From: Verrucomicrobiota bacterium
GTDB taxonomy: Bacteria > Verrucomicrobiota > Verrucomicrobiia > Opitutales > Opitutaceae
DNA: 64,000 nt
Direction: 5' to 3'
NCBI GenBank assembly: GCA_023416735.1
Contig: JAEZGX010000022.1
Span: 1-64,000 of the forward strand
In this document: positions 24,945 through 34,226 of the stretch, in pieces
Layout: each line of letters begins with the position of its first letter
Numbering within the stretch: the stretch's first letter is position 1
Translations under genes and position numbers: made by a program
The notes under the pieces: model-generated
Told to the model about the DNA's origin: nothing
Seen by the model: only the letters and a program-made list of their open reading frames with translations
Database searches by the model: none

Positions 24945-25832
24945 CTACCAGAAGAAATACCGCTCCGTATCCGCGAGAAAGGATCGCGTCGGCGGTTCGA
25001 TCAACACGCGCCACACCACCGCATAGCGCGACCAGGTCCCCGTGATCTCCGCGTCATGCACGATCGGCGCCGAAAACATTCGTCCGCGGCTTCGCCCGAT
25101 CCGCTCGCGAAACAGCTCGTATCCTTCCTCCCCGGAAAAAAATAACGCCCGCCGCTCAAACAGGTCCGTCGGTTCCGCCGAATCCAACCGCTTCGACAAC
25201 CGATGCAGCCGCATCACGTATTCATGCCGCGCCAGTTCCATCACCGCGCGTTCGCACGCGCCGAAAAAATCCGTCGACGCCCCATGGCCATACGCAAACG
25301 CCCCCGGCCGCGTCTCTCGAAACGCCACCACGGTCACGCCAAATCCAATCGGACTCGGCAACACGAGCGCCGAGATTCCCGGCCATTCCGTGGCCCGCAC
25401 TTCCCCATCGCTCAATCCTTCCCACCACGCGATCACACTCGATCGCTCCACCGCCTCCATCAACGCCCGCCGCCGCGCCTGTCCGCGAATCCAGCCCGGA
25501 TACGCCGCCATCCCGTTTGACGATTCGTCCACGTCAAATCCATACACCGCGCGATCCTCCGTCTCCACCGTCGCATGAAACGCCCATCGTTCCAGCGCTT
25601 CGGAGATCGCCATGTGCCGCGCCACCATCGGCAGCTCCGCGGTCCCCGTCCCGTCCGCATCGCTATAAAGCGTCAGCCGCCTGCGCGTTCCAATGACTCC
25701 GCTCGCGAGCCATGCATTCGCCTGAAACATCCGCCGCCCAAACACCGAAAAGGGCCGGACGCTGACCCGCCCGATCGGGCCACCGTCCGCCTCCAGCGCG
25801 TTGCGATACCGAAAAGCCGCCAGACTCAACAT
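24945..25832 (-). CDS. YcaO-like protein
   Basis: A 295-residue protein. Three spaced motifs match the ATP-binding core of YcaO enzymes: AISEALERWAF (residues ~74-84), RALMEAVERSSVIAWWEG (~121-138) and ACERAVMELARHEYV (~190-204). These correspond to the S..ealER, EaiERd..W and A...Al.El.q helices that hold ATP-magnesium. YcaO enzymes activate amide backbones, for example to make azolines or thioamides. The protein is shorter than most and its C-terminus lacks a proline-rich tail, so it may be divergent. A 64-residue secreted peptide is encoded 25 bp upstream on the same strand. Its substrate is unknown. Confidence 0.65.
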   Translation of the reverse strand: MLSLAAFRYRNALEADGGPIGRVSVRPFSVFGRRMFQANAWLASGVIGTRRRLTLYSDADGTGTAELPMVARHMAISEALERWAFHATVETEDRAVYGFDVDESSNGMAAYPGWIRGQARRRALMEAVERSSVIAWWEGLSDGEVRATEWPGISALVLPSPIGFGVTVVAFRETRPGAFAYGHGASTDFFGACERAVMELARHEYVMRLHRLSKRLDSAEPTDLFERRALFFSGEEGYELFRERIGRSRGRMFSAPIVHDAEITGTWSRYAVVWRVLIEPPTRSFLADTERYFFW

Positions 25833-25857
25833 CGTGCAATCCTCGCTCTTGTTGGCG

Positions 25858-26052
25858 TCACGGAATCGCGGATACAGCGCGATACGCGCACGGCACCGTG
25901 CACGCTTCCCCCGGACGCTCCTTGCTGTTGAACCGAATTTCGTTGCCCAAGGCGCGCGACACCGGATCGAGCCGTTGCGCCGCCTGCATCATCCCTGCCG
26001 CCGCGAGCACGCTCGAGGCCAGGCCAATGGCAAAACGTGCGATCGTTTTCAT
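25858..26052 (-). CDS. Small secreted peptide upstream of the YcaO-like gene
   Basis: A 64-residue open frame starting at the ATG at 26052. It begins MKTIARFAIGLASSVLAAAG, a good signal peptide with possible cleavage near residue 24. The remaining ~40 residues are polar and end in ACTVPCAYRAVSAIP, with two cysteines four residues apart. Its stop lies 25 bp before the YcaO-like start, suggesting co-expression. It could be an ordinary small periplasmic protein or a substrate of the YcaO-like enzyme; the signal peptide argues for the former unless modification precedes export. No family recognised. Confidence 0.55.
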   Translation of the reverse strand: MKTIARFAIGLASSVLAAAGMMQAAQRLDPVSRALGNEIRFNSKERPGEACTVPCAYRAVSAIP

Positions 26053-26176
26053 CCTGCCGAACGGAGTTCTCTCGCTCCTGCTTCGCCACGGGAAATAACG
26101 CCTGCATTTAGGTGAAACGCTACGTGTTTTTAGGTAGCGGCTCGCGCAAACTTTTTGTTCTAACTGCCCGCTGTCC

Positions 26177-29100
26177 GTGCGTCCCCGACCCAAACGTCCC
26201 ATCGCCGCCTGCTTTGCGGCCCTTTGGCTGCTCTCCGCCGCGGTCTCCTTTGCCGAACTCGGACGCCCGCTCGTGCGACTCTTCAACCCGCGCGAAATCG
26301 GCGGAGGCAACGAAATCTGGACCATCACCCAAGACGACGAGGGCCGCCTTTACGGCGGCTCCGATGCCGTGGTCGTATTCGATGGCGAACGCTGGCAACA
26401 ACACCGCGTTCCCGGCTCCTACGCCGTTCGCGCCCTCGCGCTGTCTCGCGATCGTCTCTGGGTCGGCGCCATCAACGAAATCGGCTATTTCACGCGCACC
26501 GCTCGCGGCCAGCTCGGCGACTACCACTCGCTCGTCGAACACCTGCCCGAAGACAGCCGTTACCTCGACGATGTCTGGAACGTGTTCGTCATCGAGGGCG
26601 GCGCCTGCTTCGTCGCCGCCGATCGCATCGTTGTCTGGGACGGCACGCGCGCGCACGTTTACCCGCTGGGCGGCGCACGCCGTCTGCCCGCCGTTCAAAT
26701 CGACGGTCGCGTCTTGCTCTCTCACTCCCCCACCGGCCTTTGGCAACTCGGCGCGCGCGGCCCGGAGCCGTTGTTCACCGAAGAGGCCATCGCCAACTTG
26801 GGCACGATCTGGATCGGAAAAACGTCCGATGGCCTCGTCCTCGTCACGCCGCGCGGTCTCTTCCGCCTCGCCCACCAACAGCTCTCCGCACTCGGAAGTC
26901 CCGAGCTCACCACGTTTCTCCGCGAGAACGTTCCCACTTCCGCCTGTCGGCTTTTCAACGGCGACCTCGCCATCGGCACGCTCTACGGCGGTGTCGCGGT
27001 CGTCGGCCCCGATGGCACATTCCACCGCACGCTTGGCCTTCCCCAAAGCCTGCCCGCCTCGGTTTACTCGCTTTTCTCGGACCGCAACGGCGTCCTGTGG
27101 ATCGGCTCCAACGCCGGACTCGCCCGCGTCTCGCTGCACGCCGGCGCTTCGCTCTTCGACGCCGCCAACGGTCTCGATCGTCAGATCATGCACGCGTTCG
27201 CGGAGCGCGAGGGCCGCTTGTTCGTCGCCACCGCCGCCGGCGTCTTCTCGGTGCCGCTCGATGACAGTCTCGACGGCCATTTCACCGCCGTGCCCGAAAT
27301 GCCGCTGCGCTACTACGACATCATGGCCGCACCGGAGGGTTTCTACGTTTCAAGTTTCAAAACCATCGAACGTATCGACGCCGCCGGCTCTCAGCCCGTG
27401 TTCAGATCCGAACGCGATACGCTGCTCATCCGTCGTTCGCGCGCTCAGCCCGACGCGTTTTTCATCGTCGAAAATCCCGATCTCGTCCGTCTCGCTCCCG
27501 ACTCCGACGGCCAACTCCAACGCACTTGGTCCGTCCGTCTCCCGGATGCGCCCGTCGAACTCGTCGAGGAACACGACGGCACACTCTGGGCCGCCACGCG
27601 TTCCCGCGGTGTCTTTCAAATTCCCGCCGGCCAACCTTCCACGCCCACGCTTTTTCCACCCTCCGCATCCTCCCAGCCGACGCTCGTCGGTGAATGGCAC
27701 GGCCAGGTCGTAATCTGTGCCGATGGCGAAATTCTGATCCGTCGCGCCGGACACTTCACCTCTGTCGCCGACGCTCCACGCACCGATCCCATCGCGATCT
27801 CCAACCCCGATCCGTCCGGCAACACGTGGATCGCTTTCGCGAGCCCGTTTTCCGACGGCGAACGCATCCCGGTTCTCGGACGCCTCTCCGCCGACGCTTC
27901 TGGTCATCCTTCCTGGCAATCGTTCTTCGTCCCCGGCCTTCCCGCCGTCGGCGGCGTCCTTCGACTCTACGCCGACTCACGCGGCATCGTGTGGGTGGGC
28001 GGCACCGACGCTCTCCTGCGGCTGGATCCCGCGCAACTCCGCCCCGCGGCTCCGCCGCCTAGGCCGCTTATTCTGGCCAACATTTCCGACGGCGCGCAGC
28101 TCCGTCCCGACAACAATCCCATCAATCTCAGTTTCGCCGCGGTCCACTTTGGTCAGCGCGAATCCGTCCGCTTCCAACATCGCCTCTCCGGACGCAACGC
28201 CACGTGGTCCCCGCCCGAAGACAATACCCACCTCACGCTCGCCGGGCTTCGCGACGCCTCCTACGTTTTCACGCTCCGCACCGTCAACGACGCCGGCCAG
28301 ACCAGCCCCGAGGCCACGCTGCGTTTCACCGTCCTTCCGCCATGGTATCGCACGCCCGCCGCGCTCGCGGGCTGGATCGTGCTCGTCGCCGCCAGCTTCT
28401 TCGGCGGCATCCAATGGCGCTCCGCCTATCTTCGTCGTCGCAACGCCCAGCTCGAAAACCTGGTCCGCCGCAAAACCGATCAGCTCGAAAAAGCCAACGC
28501 CGCCAAATCCGAATTCCTCGCCAACATGAGCCACGAGATCCGCAATCCCATCAGCGGCATTCTCGGCCTCTCGCTCGCGCTCGAGGAAACCGCGCTCGAC
28601 GAACGCCAGCGCAAGGTCGCCTCCTCCATCCAAAGCTGCGCCAAGCTTCTTTCCACGTTGGTCGACGACGTTCTCGATTTCTCGAAAATCGAAGCCGGTA
28701 AAATCGACCTCCGCCCCGCGCCGTTCGCTTTGTCCGACGCCCTCGAGCAATGCGCCGCCATCGTCACCGAGGAAGCTCGGACCGCCGGCTCCACGCTCCG
28801 CATCGAACTCGCGGCCGATCTTCCGGCACGCGTCGTCGGCGACATGCCGCGCGTCCAACAGATCGTTCTCAACTACCTCACCAACGCCGTGAAATTCAGT
28901 CACGGGCAACCGATCGTCATCGGCGCCCAGCGCGCCGCCGGCGATCGCATCCGCCTTTTCGTTCGCGACCACGGGCCTGGAATGTCCCCGGCGGAAACCG
29001 CGTCGCTTTTCACCAAGTTCACCCGTCTCCCCCAGGCTCACGCCGCCAACATCCGCGGCTCCGGTCTCGGTCTCGCTGTCTGCCGTTTGCTCGCCGAAAA

Positions 29101-30019
29101 AATGCGCGGCGAGGTCGGCGTCGATTCCACCGTTGGCGCCGGCTCTTGCTTCTGGGCCGAAATTCCTCTCCCGCCCGCTTCTGCAAACCACCTCGATCGC
29201 GCCCGCTCCGACGCCACCGCCTCCGCCGCCACTCCTCTGCGCGCACTCATCGTCGAGGACATCGACTACAACGCTCTCGCGATGCAAGCCGTGCTCCGCC
29301 GCATCGGCATCGAATCCGAGGTCGCTCCCGACGGTCTTCTCGCCCTCGAGAAACTCCGCGCGTCCGATTACGACGTCGTCTTCATGGACTGGAATCTTCC
29401 CGGCATGATCGGCACCGAGGTCGTCGCCCGCTACCGCGCCGAAGAACCTCCCGACCGCCACACCATCATCATCGCCACCACGGCCTACTCTGCGGATTTC
29501 AACCGCGAAGCCTGCCTCGCCGCCGGGATGGACGCGTTCATCGCCAAGCCGTTCACTCCCGAAAAAATCGCCACCGCCCTCGCCGAATTGCGCGGCTCTT
29601 TCCGCGCCGCCGCCTCCGTCGAAACCCGCCCGCCCGCCGCATCGATCGCACTTTCCGGAGAATCCTCTTCGCCCGAAGTCGATCTCCAGATTCTGCAATT
29701 TCTCGCCGACGATTCCGCCGGCGGACTCCCCGCCCAAATCGCCCGCTATCTGGGCAGTTTCGAATCCGACCTCAACGCCTTGCGCGACCTTCTTCAGCAC
29801 GGCGATCCCGCTGCGTTTCACCGCGCCGCGCACCGTTGCGTGGCTCACGCCACCATGATCAAGCACGAGTCGCTCGCCCGCCTTGCGCACGATCTGCAAT
29901 CGCGCGCCCCTTCCCTTTCACCCGCCGAACGAACCGAGTTGTTCGCGGCCGTTCAGCGCGAATTCGCCGCCCTCAAGGAAAAGCTGGCGCCCGCGAACTC
30001 TTCGTCGGCACCTGCGTGA
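26177..30019 (+). CDS. One-piece hybrid two-component sensor (propeller-Y_Y_Y-HisKA-HATPase-REC-HPt)
   Basis: A 1280-residue protein starting at a GTG (26177) that opens a signal peptide/anchor. Residues ~30-620 are repeated beta-propeller blades of the Reg_prop type (for example LWVGAINEIG, LWIGSNAGLARV, VWVGGTDALLRL). A Y_Y_Y domain (~640-720) follows, then a membrane helix (~727-748). The HisKA phosphoacceptor is His786 in NMSHEIRNPISG; HATPase boxes include DHGPGMS and GSGLGLAV. The receiver carries Asp1071 in VVFMDWNLPG. An HPt domain at the C-terminus has His1219 in RAAHRCVAHA. A periplasmic propeller sensing carbohydrate-type ligands is known for related Bacteroides systems; here the ligand is unknown. 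The phosphorelay probably ends on the LuxR-type regulator encoded convergently, with which it shares 47 bp. Confidence 0.95.
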   Translation: MRPRPKRPIAACFAALWLLSAAVSFAELGRPLVRLFNPREIGGGNEIWTITQDDEGRLYGGSDAVVVFDGERWQQHRVPGSYAVRALALSRDRLWVGAINEIGYFTRTARGQLGDYHSLVEHLPEDSRYLDDVWNVFVIEGGACFVAADRIVVWDGTRAHVYPLGGARRLPAVQIDGRVLLSHSPTGLWQLGARGPEPLFTEEAIANLGTIWIGKTSDGLVLVTPRGLFRLAHQQLSALGSPELTTFLRENVPTSACRLFNGDLAIGTLYGGVAVVGPDGTFHRTLGLPQSLPASVYSLFSDRNGVLWIGSNAGLARVSLHAGASLFDAANGLDRQIMHAFAEREGRLFVATAAGVFSVPLDDSLDGHFTAVPEMPLRYYDIMAAPEGFYVSSFKTIERIDAAGSQPVFRSERDTLLIRRSRAQPDAFFIVENPDLVRLAPDSDGQLQRTWSVRLPDAPVELVEEHDGTLWAATRSRGVFQIPAGQPSTPTLFPPSASSQPTLVGEWHGQVVICADGEILIRRAGHFTSVADAPRTDPIAISNPDPSGNTWIAFASPFSDGERIPVLGRLSADASGHPSWQSFFVPGLPAVGGVLRLYADSRGIVWVGGTDALLRLDPAQLRPAAPPPRPLILANISDGAQLRPDNNPINLSFAAVHFGQRESVRFQHRLSGRNATWSPPEDNTHLTLAGLRDASYVFTLRTVNDAGQTSPEATLRFTVLPPWYRTPAALAGWIVLVAASFFGGIQWRSAYLRRRNAQLENLVRRKTDQLEKANAAKSEFLANMSHEIRNPISGILGLSLALEETALDERQRKVASSIQSCAKLLSTLVDDVLDFSKIEAGKIDLRPAPFALSDALEQCAAIVTEEARTAGSTLRIELAADLPARVVGDMPRVQQIVLNYLTNAVKFSHGQPIVIGAQRAAGDRIRLFVRDHGPGMSPAETASLFTKFTRLPQAHAANIRGSGLGLAVCRLLAEKMRGEVGVDSTVGAGSCFWAEIPLPPASANHLDRARSDATASAATPLRALIVEDIDYNALAMQAVLRRIGIESEVAPDGLLALEKLRASDYDVVFMDWNLPGMIGTEVVARYRAEEPPDRHTIIIATTAYSADFNREACLAAGMDAFIAKPFTPEKIATALAELRGSFRAAASVETRPPAASIALSGESSSPEVDLQILQFLADDSAGGLPAQIARYLGSFESDLNALRDLLQHGDPAAFHRAAHRCVAHATMIKHESLARLAHDLQSRAPSLSPAERTELFAAVQREFAALKEKLAPANSSSAPA

Positions 30020-30644
30020 AGCCGTGCTCGATCGCAAACGCGATCAGCTTCGGCGTTCCTTTGATGTTCAGCTTGCGCAGGATCTTGCTGCGATGCGTTT
30101 GCACCGTCCGCGGCGAAATCGTCAGCCGCGCCGCAATCTCTTCGTCGCTGAGCGCCTGACCGATCAGCGATAAAATCGCCCGCTCCCACTCGCTGAGCAC
30201 TTTCGTAAACGACCGCGGATCCATCCGTCGCGCCAGCTTCGCCTGCTGAAACGCCGTCGAAAAATAAACCCGACCCGCCTCGATCGCCGACAACGCCTCC
30301 TGCAACGCATCGACCGTGTTCGAATTCTTGTCGATAAACCCATGCACGCCCGACTTCTCCACGCGAAAGAGCGTGTAGTCGTCGCAATGCGCCGAGACCA
30401 CCAGGAACCGCACCGACGGCGCTTCCGCAAAGACCAGGTCGACCACGTTGAACCCGTCCATGTCCGGCAGCGACAAATCCAGAATCACCACGTCCGGCCG
30501 ATGCCGGAGAATCAACTCCACCGCTTCCCGGCCGGACTCCGTCTCCGCCAACACCGCATGGCCAAACTGCTGGACGCAGATTTTCCGCACGACGTCGCGA
30601 AACATCAGATGGTCTTCGACGATGACGATATTCACCTCCGCCAA
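29973..30644 (-). CDS. NarL/LuxR-type response regulator
   Basis: A 223-residue regulator. The receiver begins VNIVIVEDHLMFRD; the phosphoacceptor is Asp56 in VVILDLSLPDMDG, with the Lys in GFIDKNS. A LuxR-type helix-turn-helix ends it: LSDEEIAARLTISPRTVQTHRSKILRKL. I prefer the TTG at 30644 as start because GGGAGG lies six bases before it; a GTG at 30635 and an upstream TTG at 30671 are alternatives. It is convergent with the propeller hybrid kinase, their 3' ends overlapping by 47 bp, and divergent from the GAF-GAF kinase (30762). It could serve either kinase. Confidence 0.9.
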   Translation of the reverse strand: MAEVNIVIVEDHLMFRDVVRKICVQQFGHAVLAETESGREAVELILRHRPDVVILDLSLPDMDGFNVVDLVFAEAPSVRFLVVSAHCDDYTLFRVEKSGVHGFIDKNSNTVDALQEALSAIEAGRVYFSTAFQQAKLARRMDPRSFTKVLSEWERAILSLIGQALSDEEIAARLTISPRTVQTHRSKILRKLNIKGTPKLIAFAIEHGFTQVPTKSSRAPAFP

Positions 30645-30761
30645 CGCAATCCTCCCGCTGCCACAGCACAAGTCTCTCGTGCAACTCTCCGATCGTTCAC
30701 GCGCCCGGCCCTTGCTTTCGGATTGTTCCCGCGAAACACCCCGCCTTCACTGCGCCTCACC

Positions 30762-32474
30762 ATGCCCGCCTCCAACGATCCGCGCGCATACCCGGCGCTC
30801 TACCGCCTCGCCTCGCTCGCCAGCCGATCCGAGGATCCACACGCCGCGCTCGCCGAGGTTCTCGACGAGCTTATCACCGCGTTTCGCGCCGACGCCGGAT
30901 CGATCTCCCTCCTCAATCCCGGCACCGGCCGCCTCGAAACCGAGGTCCAATTCGGCATCCCTGTCGGAGGCGACCCCGCCGGCCTGAAACTCGGCCACGG
31001 CATCACCGGCTGGTGCGTCCTCAACGCCAGATCCGTCCTCGTTCCCGACGTCTCCCACGAGCCTCGTTACATCGCTGTCCGGCCCACGGCTCGCTGCGAA
31101 ATGGCCGCACCGATGATCGACGGCGATCTCGTGATCGGCGTGCTCGATCTCGAAAGCGATCGGGTCGAGGGTTTCACGCCCGCCGACCTCGCCCTCCTCG
31201 AACGTCTCGCCACCGAAACGGCCAGCGTCGTCCTGCAGCTCTGGCGCAAACGCCACCTTCGCACCAAAGCCCACCAGCTCGAAACGCTTCTCACCACCGG
31301 CCAATCGCTCGTCGCCAAACTCGAAACGCACGAGCTCTTCGCCACGCTCACGCGCGACACGCGCCACATGATGCAGGCGCAGCTCTGCGCATTTTTCCTG
31401 CACGACTCCCACCAGCGCACCGTGCGTTGCGTCTCGATCGATAGCGCCTCCACCCGCCCGGCCGACATTCCCATGCACGACCTCGCCGTCGAGGCCTGCC
31501 TCCTCGCCGCCGCCGTCCGCACCAAACGCCCCATCGATTTTCTCGATATCCAGACTCCCGGCTTCCACGCCCTCGCCGATCTTCCGCGCGATCCCGCGCT
31601 CCATTCCGTCCTCCTCACTCCTCTCCTTTACGAGGGAGAAATTTTCGGCGTTCTCGCCGTTTACGCGAACCGCATCCACCGTTTCGACGACGACGAGAAA
31701 CGCGCCTGCGCCACGCTCGCCGGTCTGGGCGCCGTCGCCCTGCAAAACGCCCGCCTCTATACCCGCGTTTTCCAAAGCGAAGAAAAGCTCCGCAAAAACG
31801 AGCAACTCACCACCCTCGGCCTCCTCGCCGCCGAGATCGCCCACGAGATCCGCAATCCTCTCACCGTCATCAAACTCCTTTACGGCGGCCTCGGTCTCGA
31901 CTTCGCCGAAAACGACCCGCGTCGCACCGATCTCCGCGTCATCAACGAAAAAATCGACCAGCTCGAAGCCATCGTCCTTCGCGTCCTCAATTTCGCCAAA
32001 GCGCCCGCCGCGCTTCACTCCCGCTGGTCGCTCGCCGATATCGTCGGCGACACCCTCGTCCTCGTCCGCCCCAAGCTCGCGCAAGCCCACCTCCGCCTGC
32101 GCTACAATCCTCCGGACACCACGCTCGTGGTCGACGCCCACAAGGGTCAGCTCCAGCAGGTTCTTCTTAACCTCATCTTCAACTCCGCCGACGCCATGGC
32201 TCCCAACGGCGAGCTCTCGATCGTTCTCGGCGAACAACTCCGCGGCAGCACGTCTTTCGCCACCATCGATGTGATCGACACCGGCGGCGGCATCCCGCCC
32301 GACCTCGAGCCGCGGATCTTCGACTCGTTCCTCTCCGGCCGCCCCGGCGGCACCGGGCTCGGTCTCGCGATCGCCAAGCGCATCATGCAAAGCCATCACG
32401 GCGACATCGCCCTGATGTCCACCGGTCCAACCGGCACCACTATCCGCGTGAGCATTCCCCTCGCGCGCAACTAA
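30762..32474 (+). CDS. GAF-GAF sensor histidine kinase
   Basis: A 570-residue cytoplasmic kinase. The ATG at 30762 gives MPASNDPRAYPALYRLASLA. Two GAF domains follow: ~20-165 (DAGSISLLNP... LGHGITGWCV... APMIDGDLVIGVLDL) and ~185-330 (LCAFFLHD... LLTPLLYEGEIFGVLAVY). The HisKA phosphoacceptor is His361 in EIAHEIRNPLTVIK. The NtrB-like ATPase has NLIFNSADAM, DTGGGIP and GGTGLGLAIAKR. There is no membrane segment, so it senses a soluble ligand or redox state. It is divergent from the LuxR-type regulator gene and is followed 8 bp later by a small membrane protein gene. Confidence 0.94.
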   Translation: MPASNDPRAYPALYRLASLASRSEDPHAALAEVLDELITAFRADAGSISLLNPGTGRLETEVQFGIPVGGDPAGLKLGHGITGWCVLNARSVLVPDVSHEPRYIAVRPTARCEMAAPMIDGDLVIGVLDLESDRVEGFTPADLALLERLATETASVVLQLWRKRHLRTKAHQLETLLTTGQSLVAKLETHELFATLTRDTRHMMQAQLCAFFLHDSHQRTVRCVSIDSASTRPADIPMHDLAVEACLLAAAVRTKRPIDFLDIQTPGFHALADLPRDPALHSVLLTPLLYEGEIFGVLAVYANRIHRFDDDEKRACATLAGLGAVALQNARLYTRVFQSEEKLRKNEQLTTLGLLAAEIAHEIRNPLTVIKLLYGGLGLDFAENDPRRTDLRVINEKIDQLEAIVLRVLNFAKAPAALHSRWSLADIVGDTLVLVRPKLAQAHLRLRYNPPDTTLVVDAHKGQLQQVLLNLIFNSADAMAPNGELSIVLGEQLRGSTSFATIDVIDTGGGIPPDLEPRIFDSFLSGRPGGTGLGLAIAKRIMQSHHGDIALMSTGPTGTTIRVSIPLARN

Positions 32475-32482
32475 CCTCTCCC

Positions 32483-32680
32483 ATGTCCAAAGATCCTGCA
32501 GCCGAACGCGCCCGTCAGCGCGCGATCATCATCGTCGTCATCGTCGCGCTCGTCGTGATGGCCGCGCTCGTCCTCACGGTCGTTCCGAAGCTCGTTCTTC
32601 CTGTGCGAATCTTCATCGCCGCCATGGACCTCGTTCTCGCCGCCGTCCTCTGGCTCGTCCTCCGCCAAAAATTCTCCTGA
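32483..32680 (+). CDS. Small two-helix membrane protein
   Basis: A 65-residue protein starting 8 bp after the GAF-GAF kinase stop. A charged N-terminus (MSKDPAAERARQR) is followed by two hydrophobic helices, AIIIVVIVALVVMAALVLTVV (~14-34) and IFIAAMDLVLAAVLWLVL (~43-60), with a short basic tail. The tight spacing makes co-translation with the kinase likely. I recognise no family; it may be a membrane partner of the kinase. Confidence 0.7.
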   Translation: MSKDPAAERARQRAIIIVVIVALVVMAALVLTVVPKLVLPVRIFIAAMDLVLAAVLWLVLRQKFS

Positions 32681-32693
32681 ACCGGCGGCCCCC

Positions 32694-33218
32694 TCACACC
32701 TTCGGCTGCAGCCTGAGATCCACCATCAGGTCTCCCGCGATCTTCTCCAAATCCTCGCGCACGCTCGCGAGTTTCACGTCCTCCGGCACCAGCACCAGCG
32801 CGTGCGCTTGAAACAGGGTTCCGCCGCCCATCGGCGCACTCACGCGCTCCGACGCGAGTTCCTCCACGTTCAATCCATGCGCCGCCAGCACGCTCGACAC
32901 GCTGCGCAAAATTCCCGGGCGGTCGTGGCCAACCACATCGAGCGTTGCCAACGATCCACGCGCCGCGCCTCCGGCCACGTCTTCCGCGTGCACGATCACA
33001 CGCAGCCCCGATCCTTTCAACGCGTCCAACGCGCGATTCAACTCCGCCGCACGTTCCTGCTCCACCTCCACCCGCAAGATGCCCGCGAACTGCCCGCCCA
33101 AACGACACATTCTGCTCTCCAACCAGTTGCCGCCATGATCCGCCACGCACGCCGCCACCAATTGCACCAAACCCGGCCGGTCCGCTCCGATCACCGTCAT
33201 CACGAGAGTTGTCAGCAT
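32694..33218 (-). CDS. Tandem ACT-domain protein (GcvR-like)
   Basis: A 174-residue protein. The start at 33218 (MLTTLVMTVIGADRPGLV) opens the first ACT domain directly; an upstream in-frame ATG at 33434 would only add arginine-rich sequence. Two ACT domains are visible: VMTVIGADRPGLVQLVAACVADHGGNW (residues ~6-32) and LDVVGHDRPGILRSVSSVLAAHGLNVEEL (~88-116). This is the layout of the glycine-cleavage regulator GcvR and related amino-acid-responsive proteins. There is no DNA-binding or enzyme domain. It is convergent with the small membrane protein gene, 13 bp apart. Confidence 0.88.
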   Translation of the reverse strand: MLTTLVMTVIGADRPGLVQLVAACVADHGGNWLESRMCRLGGQFAGILRVEVEQERAAELNRALDALKGSGLRVIVHAEDVAGGAARGSLATLDVVGHDRPGILRSVSSVLAAHGLNVEELASERVSAPMGGGTLFQAHALVLVPEDVKLASVREDLEKIAGDLMVDLRLQPKV

Positions 33219-33280
33219 GCCCGCACGCTGAATTCCCCTCCGCTCCGCCGCAAACTCCGAGTGCGCCAGGCCGATCGCCC

Positions 33281-33318
33281 ATAAAAATCGCACCGGAGCA
33301 AAACCGCTCCGGTGCGAT
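33281..33318 (-). terminator. Strong intrinsic terminator on the minus strand
   Basis: A perfect 13-bp stem (33287-33299 with 33306-33318; ATCGCACCGGAGC and its complement) and a 6-nt loop are followed on the minus strand by TTTTA. It lies 185 bp after the HNH nuclease stop and 63 bp before the ACT-protein start, so it ends the nuclease transcript or a small RNA encoded between them. The 33319-33503 stretch contains a second small stem, TTCCCC/GGGGAA (near 33345-33357), and no convincing gene. Confidence 0.92.
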
Positions 33319-33503
33319 GAACCAGTCCTGTGGCCCCGAATTCCCCAACGGGGAACTCTCTTGCGCCGCGCCCGAATCGAGCACGGCACGTCTCGCGTCG
33401 CTACGAACAGCTTCACGAAACGCATCCACTTCATCGGCGCGATGACGCAACCGCCCCGAAAACAAACGTCACAATCCCGTTAAATTCCGCGCTGCCGTCC
33501 GCC

Positions 33504-34121
33504 TCACTCGTCGAGCTCGACGTTCCAATACGCCAGATCGAGAAAATCCTTCCACATCTCGCGATGCTGCGTGCCGAGCACGAGCGAGATTACCGGGCGC
33601 CACTTCGGCCGCACCGGCTTTCGAATCAGCCGCATGTGCGCTTCGTGCGGCAGCCGGTTTGCCTTCTTCGTATTACATTTGATGCACGAGCAAACGATGT
33701 TCTCCCACGTCGTCTTCCCGCCGTAATCGCGCGGAATCACATGATCGAGATTCAGCTGCTCGCGCGGCAGCACCCGCGCGCAATACTGACATGTATTCTT
33801 GTCGCGCTCGAAGATGTTGTTGCGCGTCAGCTTCAGCTCCTTGCACGGCAGCTTGTCGAAAAAGGTCAGCAGGATCACCCGCGGCAGCCGAATTGTCCGG
33901 CTCGGCGTGCGCACCATTTCCAATTCGGCGAGCGGGGGATTGTGACGCGAGAAATCGATCCAATCCATCAACGCAAACGTCCGAAAATCATCATCCTGAT
34001 GATGCACGACCTGCGCATGCCCACGCGCCAGCAAACCAAACGCGCGCTTCGCACCGATCACGTTCACCGCCTGCCACAGGCGGTTCAAAACCAGCACCGG
34101 TTGCTCGAGCGCCGCTTCCAT
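33504..34121 (-). CDS. HNH endonuclease family protein
   Basis: A 205-residue protein of the widespread HNH type often found as a single-copy gene in PVC and cyanobacterial genomes. The start at 34121 gives MEAALEQPVLVLNRLWQAVNV, the usual opening. The nuclease core is CQYCARVLPREQLNLDHVIP (residues ~112-131), followed by GGKTTWENIV and CIKCNTKK: two CxxC pairs bind zinc, and the His in LDHV, Asn in WENIV and the late Asn form the HNH site. The flanks are helical. Its biological substrate is not established. A 185-bp trailer and strong terminator follow. Confidence 0.92.
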   Translation of the reverse strand: MEAALEQPVLVLNRLWQAVNVIGAKRAFGLLARGHAQVVHHQDDDFRTFALMDWIDFSRHNPPLAELEMVRTPSRTIRLPRVILLTFFDKLPCKELKLTRNNIFERDKNTCQYCARVLPREQLNLDHVIPRDYGGKTTWENIVCSCIKCNTKKANRLPHEAHMRLIRKPVRPKWRPVISLVLGTQHREMWKDFLDLAYWNVELDE

Positions 34122-34226
34122 ACGGGGCCACGGCAATAATCGCCCCCGCGTGCCACTGTCAAGGTCGGCGCCCCGTCCATCGTCGTCGGCAGGCCGAGAC
34201 GACCCGCCGGCTCGCTTTTTGGAGCA

